DNA of 8,912 nt from Bacilli bacterium (lineage in GTDB: Bacteria; Bacillota_I; Bacilli_A; RF39; UBA660). The first letter of the stretch is position 1. The number at the start of each line of letters is the position of its first letter. Positions 7,543-8,912 of this stretch are shown here, one piece after another. The notes below the pieces were generated by a model, which saw only the letters and a program-made list of their open reading frames with translations, was not told the origin of the DNA and made no database searches. Location of the stretch: positions 1 to 8,912 of the forward strand of contig JAAVYQ010000066.1 in the NCBI GenBank assembly GCA_022791215.1, in the 5' to 3' direction. Position numbers and translations under genes: made by a program.

Positions 7543-7567
7543 AGTAAACAAAAAATACTTTACTTTT
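7535..7567 (+). terminator. Strong, probably bidirectional terminator after gpsA
   Basis: AAAAGTAAAGTA (7535-7546) and TACTTTACTTTT (7556-7567) form a perfect 12-bp stem around a 9-base A-rich loop. Rightward transcripts end in TTTTCTATTTT (7564-7574); on the other strand the 3' arm is followed by a T-run too (AAAA at 7534 upward, then the AT-rich stretch before it). The gpsA stop codon (7540-7542) is within the 5' arm, and the stop of a leftward open frame abuts the 3' arm. Confidence 0.88.
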
Positions 7568-7750
7568 CTATTTTAGATGACTTCTTTTAATTAAATTAGC
7601 ATGAAGAACAACTTTTTTATTATCATCATAACAAGTAGATTTTAAGTATAATGTTAACTTATTTTCTAATTCAATAAACAAAAACATTACAAAAATAAAC
7701 GATAGTGAATTTATTGTTAGATAGTTCTTTACAAAATAAAAAATAGTTAA
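7568..7750 (-). pseudogene. Possible 3' remnant of a leftward gene
   Basis: On the minus strand a frame is open for 60 codons, from just after a TAA at 7751-7753 to a TAG at 7568-7570. The only in-frame ATG (7685-7687) would give 39 residues and has no ribosome site. The first 26 or so residues are hydrophobic; the rest reads as ordinary soluble sequence (for example YLKSTCYDDNKKVVLHANL at visible residues 35-53) with natural-looking codons (GAT, GTT, CTT, GCT). The stop lies exactly next to the shared terminator stem, as expected for a convergent gene. I recognise no family. It may be the tail of a lost membrane protein, or chance in AT-rich DNA. Confidence 0.35.
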
Positions 7751-7762
7751 TTATTATCTTAA

Positions 7763-7972
7763 TCAAATAATGAAGTTGAAGAACATGAAGTAACAGTACA
7801 AGATGGCTTTGCTACTTTTAAAAAAAATAATTTTAGTATTTACACAATAGGTACAACTAGCAACGAAGATATTACTAATCCAGCAACTTTTGATGGAATA
7901 ATTTCTTGGATTGTTTTATCTATATTAGGGATAAGTAATATTATAATATATAAGAAGAAAAAGCATATTTAA
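7763..7972 (+). pseudogene. 3' remnant of a sortase-anchored surface protein gene
   Basis: A 69-codon frame lies between an in-frame TAA (7760-7762) and a TAA at 7970-7972. It contains no ATG, GTG or TTG, so it cannot be an intact gene. Its product would read like the C-terminus of a Gram-positive surface adhesin. A beta-type stretch VTVQDGFATFKKNNFSIYTI (residues 10-29) resembles the segment that often precedes sorting signals. Then come the sortase-like NPATFD (39-44; bases 7877-7894), a hydrophobic helix (about 46-62) and a YKKKKHI tail. NPATFD departs from classical LPxTG/NPxTx motifs at the fifth residue but has the right placement. The N-terminal thousand or so bases expected of such a gene are missing. 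The neighbouring ATG at 7771 is out of frame and opens only seven codons. Function is presumably lost. Confidence 0.7.
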
Positions 7973-7998
7973 AAATAGAAAACTCGTTTTAATATAAA

Positions 7999-8027
7999 TT
8001 TAGACTTAATAACACAAAAAGTCTAAA
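7999..8027. repeat. Perfect 9-bp inverted repeat upstream of the phosphatidyltransferase promoter
   Basis: TTTAGACTT (7999-8007) and AAGTCTAAA (8019-8027) are perfect inverted copies around an 11-base spacer. The second arm ends 6 bases before the TATAAT at 8034, and a -35 element with normal spacing would fall at the spacer/second-arm boundary. No T-run follows on the + strand, so it is a poor terminator in that direction. An operator for a dimeric regulator is one reading; a leftover terminator of the decayed surface-protein gene is the other. Confidence 0.55.
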
Positions 8028-8030
8028 ATA

Positions 8031-8039
8031 TGATATAAT
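8031..8039 (+). promoter_or_regulatory. Extended -10 promoter of the phosphatidyltransferase gene
   Basis: TGATATAAT gives a perfect TATAAT at 8034-8039 with the TGn extension. No good -35 is seen at the normal distance (8011-8016 reads AACACA), so the promoter would rely on the extended -10. Transcription would start near 8046, leaving a leader of about 18 bases before the ATG at 8064, with GGTGGA at 8055-8060 as ribosome site. Confidence 0.65.
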
Positions 8040-8063
8040 AAAACACAAGAAAGCGGTGGAAGT

Positions 8064-8687
8064 ATGAAAAAAATTATAGGAGTATATAGAAAATGTGACT
8101 GGGTAACGATGACAGGAACGAGTTTTGCAATACTAGGAATAATAAGTGCATTCAACTATAGAACAACATACGCAATATTTTGCTTAATACTAGCAGCGAT
8201 ATGTGATGCATTTGATGGAGTAGTAGCAAGAAGATTTAGAAGTTTAAAAGAACAAGAAATATATGGAATAGAATTAGACTCTCTAAGTGATGTAATAAGT
8301 TTTGGAATACTACCGATGACAATAACTCTAAACATTGCGTACAACAACATAATAACCTATATAATATGTGTTTTCTTTTGTGTATGTGGGGTAATAAGAC
8401 TAGCATACTTCAACATGCTAACAACGACGAAAAAGAAAATAAAAAACGAATTCATAGGAATACCAATAACAGCAAGTGCTATAACAATACCATTAGTATA
8501 TTTCATAACATTTTTAACAACAAAAAAATATAACTACATAATATTTCCTGCAGTATTACTAATAATGGGAATACTATACATAACACCAATAAAACTAAAA
8601 AAACCAACATCTAGAGAAAAAGCGATACTATCAGTACTTGGAGTCTTAGCGATAATAATATGCTTAATAAAACTATACATATTCTAA
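8064..8687 (+). CDS. pssA: CDP-alcohol phosphatidyltransferase, phosphatidylserine-synthase type
   Basis: This integral membrane enzyme condenses CDP-diacylglycerol with an alcohol, most likely L-serine, at the cytoplasmic face, releasing CMP. The CDP-alcohol phosphatidyltransferase motif is complete: Asp48, Asp51-Gly52, Ala55-Arg56, Gly68, Asp72 and Asp76 (CDAFDGVVARR and later GIELDSLSD). Eleven residues separate Ala-Arg from the Gly, where PgsA and Bacillus PssA have eight; from memory, some clostridial PssA-like proteins share the longer spacer. ELDSLSDVISFGILP (70-84) is characteristic of the PssA branch. About six helices and 207 residues fit a compact member. It has its own promoter and no neighbour in an operon within the window. 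Serine as the substrate is inferred from similarity; another head group such as inositol phosphate or glycerol phosphate is not excluded. No clear terminator follows. Confidence 0.85.
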   Translation: MKKIIGVYRKCDWVTMTGTSFAILGIISAFNYRTTYAIFCLILAAICDAFDGVVARRFRSLKEQEIYGIELDSLSDVISFGILPMTITLNIAYNNIITYIICVFFCVCGVIRLAYFNMLTTTKKKIKNEFIGIPITASAITIPLVYFITFLTTKKYNYIIFPAVLLIMGILYITPIKLKKPTSREKAILSVLGVLAIIICLIKLYIF

Positions 8688-8727
8688 AAAAGCAATACAA
8701 AATAACAAAAATGTAACTTAAAGTTGA

Positions 8728-8757
8728 TTGAAAACAATATAATAAACATAGTATAAT
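8728..8757 (+). promoter_or_regulatory. Promoter of the last, partial gene
   Basis: TTGAAA (8728-8733) and TATAAT (8752-8757) are separated by 18 bases. A second TATAAT lies at 8738-8743, so the octamer TATAATAA occurs twice, 14 bases apart. The downstream box has the better spacing to the -35. Transcription would begin near 8764, just before the ribosome site AAGGAAG at 8766-8772. Confidence 0.7.
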
Positions 8758-8781
8758 AAGACAATAAGGAAGTAAAGAAAA

Positions 8782-8912
8782 ATGAAAAATAAAATAATCA
8801 AAAATCTACCCTACATAATCATAACAATAACTGACATAATAATATGTTTAATATATTACATAAAAAAAGTATTAAAAGACGTAAACTTCTATGAACTAAT
8901 ATATTACTTCAC
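8782..8912 (+). CDS. Membrane protein N-terminus, cut by window end
   Basis: Only 43 full codons are visible before the window ends. The product starts MKNKIIKNLPY, followed by one hydrophobic helix (about residues 9-28, with TDIIICLIYYI), a short basic stretch (KKVLKD) and the start of another hydrophobic segment (FYELIYYF). AAGGAAG at 8766-8772 lies 9 bases before the ATG, and a consensus promoter precedes it, so the start is secure. I cannot name the family. This kind of beginning occurs in polytopic lipoteichoic-acid-synthase-like proteins of Bacilli, which would suit the locus, but the visible part is too short to claim it. Confidence 0.75.
   Translation, partial: MKNKIIKNLPYIIITITDIIICLIYYIKKVLKDVNFYELIYYF

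Larger units (their letters stand above)
7568..8030. other. Gene-poor stretch with degraded coding remnants
   Basis: About 460 bases hold no intact gene. Base use differs from the flanking operon: T is much commoner and codon-like patterns use GAT, TTT, ACT and GCT. Two open frames without proper starts are recognisable, one on each strand, described separately. I see no tRNA-like cloverleaf, no CRISPR-type repeats and no transposase fragment. It looks like a decayed former gene region between the glycan operon and the phosphatidyltransferase gene. Confidence 0.6.

Noticed and set aside
7647..7652. TATAAT on the + strand in the gene-poor stretch
   Set aside because: No -35 or TG extension accompanies it and no gene with a start follows; TATAAT is expected by chance in such AT-rich DNA.
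7771..7794. ATG opening a short frame beside the surface-protein remnant
   Set aside because: It is out of frame with the recognisable sorting signal and stops after seven codons.
7977..7994. Small palindrome AAAACTCGTTTT after the remnant as a terminator
   Set aside because: The stem is only four A-T pairs around a four-base loop, too weak to call.

Overview
The window comes from a very AT-rich, low-GC Gram-positive-type genome. Strong AGGAG-type ribosome sites, consensus or extended TATAAT boxes, a TagO-type initiating transferase and a sortase-type C-terminal signal all suggest the Bacillota, perhaps an uncultured gut Bacilli lineage of the RF39/Erysipelotrichia kind; that placement is inference. 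Every tryptophan codon I checked is TGG and recognisable genes end at family-typical lengths, so the standard bacterial code fits. All convincing genes are on the + strand. From about 987 to 7540 the coding strand is extremely rich in A and poor in T: Ile is nearly always ATA, Leu often CTA, Thr ACA, and Asn/Tyr frequently AAC/TAC.

Layout. Positions 1-942 hold the 3' part of an unrecognised membrane-anchored protein that runs in from the left. It is followed by a TraB/GumN-family membrane-anchored protein (987-1907) and a rho-independent terminator (1908-1936). A clean extended -10 promoter (1958-1987) then starts a tight five-gene unit: a left-handed beta-helix acyltransferase (2006-2551), an O-antigen-ligase-like polytopic protein (2529-3797), a GT-C-type polytopic protein (3787-5487), a TagO/WecA-type polyprenyl-phosphate GlcNAc-1-phosphate transferase (5528-6574) and glycerol-3-phosphate dehydrogenase GpsA (6571-7542). 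Three of the four junctions overlap (23, 11 and 4 nt). The unit ends in a strong, probably bidirectional terminator (7535-7567).

Positions 7568-8030 hold no intact gene. There is a 60-codon leftward open frame that abuts the shared terminator, and the start-less 3' end of a sortase-anchored surface protein gene (7763-7972). An inverted repeat lies next to another extended -10 promoter, which drives a CDP-alcohol phosphatidyltransferase of the phosphatidylserine-synthase type (8064-8687). A further promoter and the first 43 codons of another membrane protein end the window.

Working together (inference): TagO would load a sugar phosphate on undecaprenyl phosphate. The GT-C-like protein and the O-antigen-ligase-like protein would extend, polymerise or transfer a lipid-linked glycan outside the membrane, and the acyltransferase would decorate it. 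GpsA supplies sn-glycerol-3-phosphate for phospholipid and possibly for a glycerol-phosphate-containing glycopolymer. The phosphatidyltransferase nearby keeps the membrane-lipid theme. The window looks like a cell-envelope glycan and lipid locus. I see no defence system, CRISPR array, tRNA, rRNA or complete mobile element.
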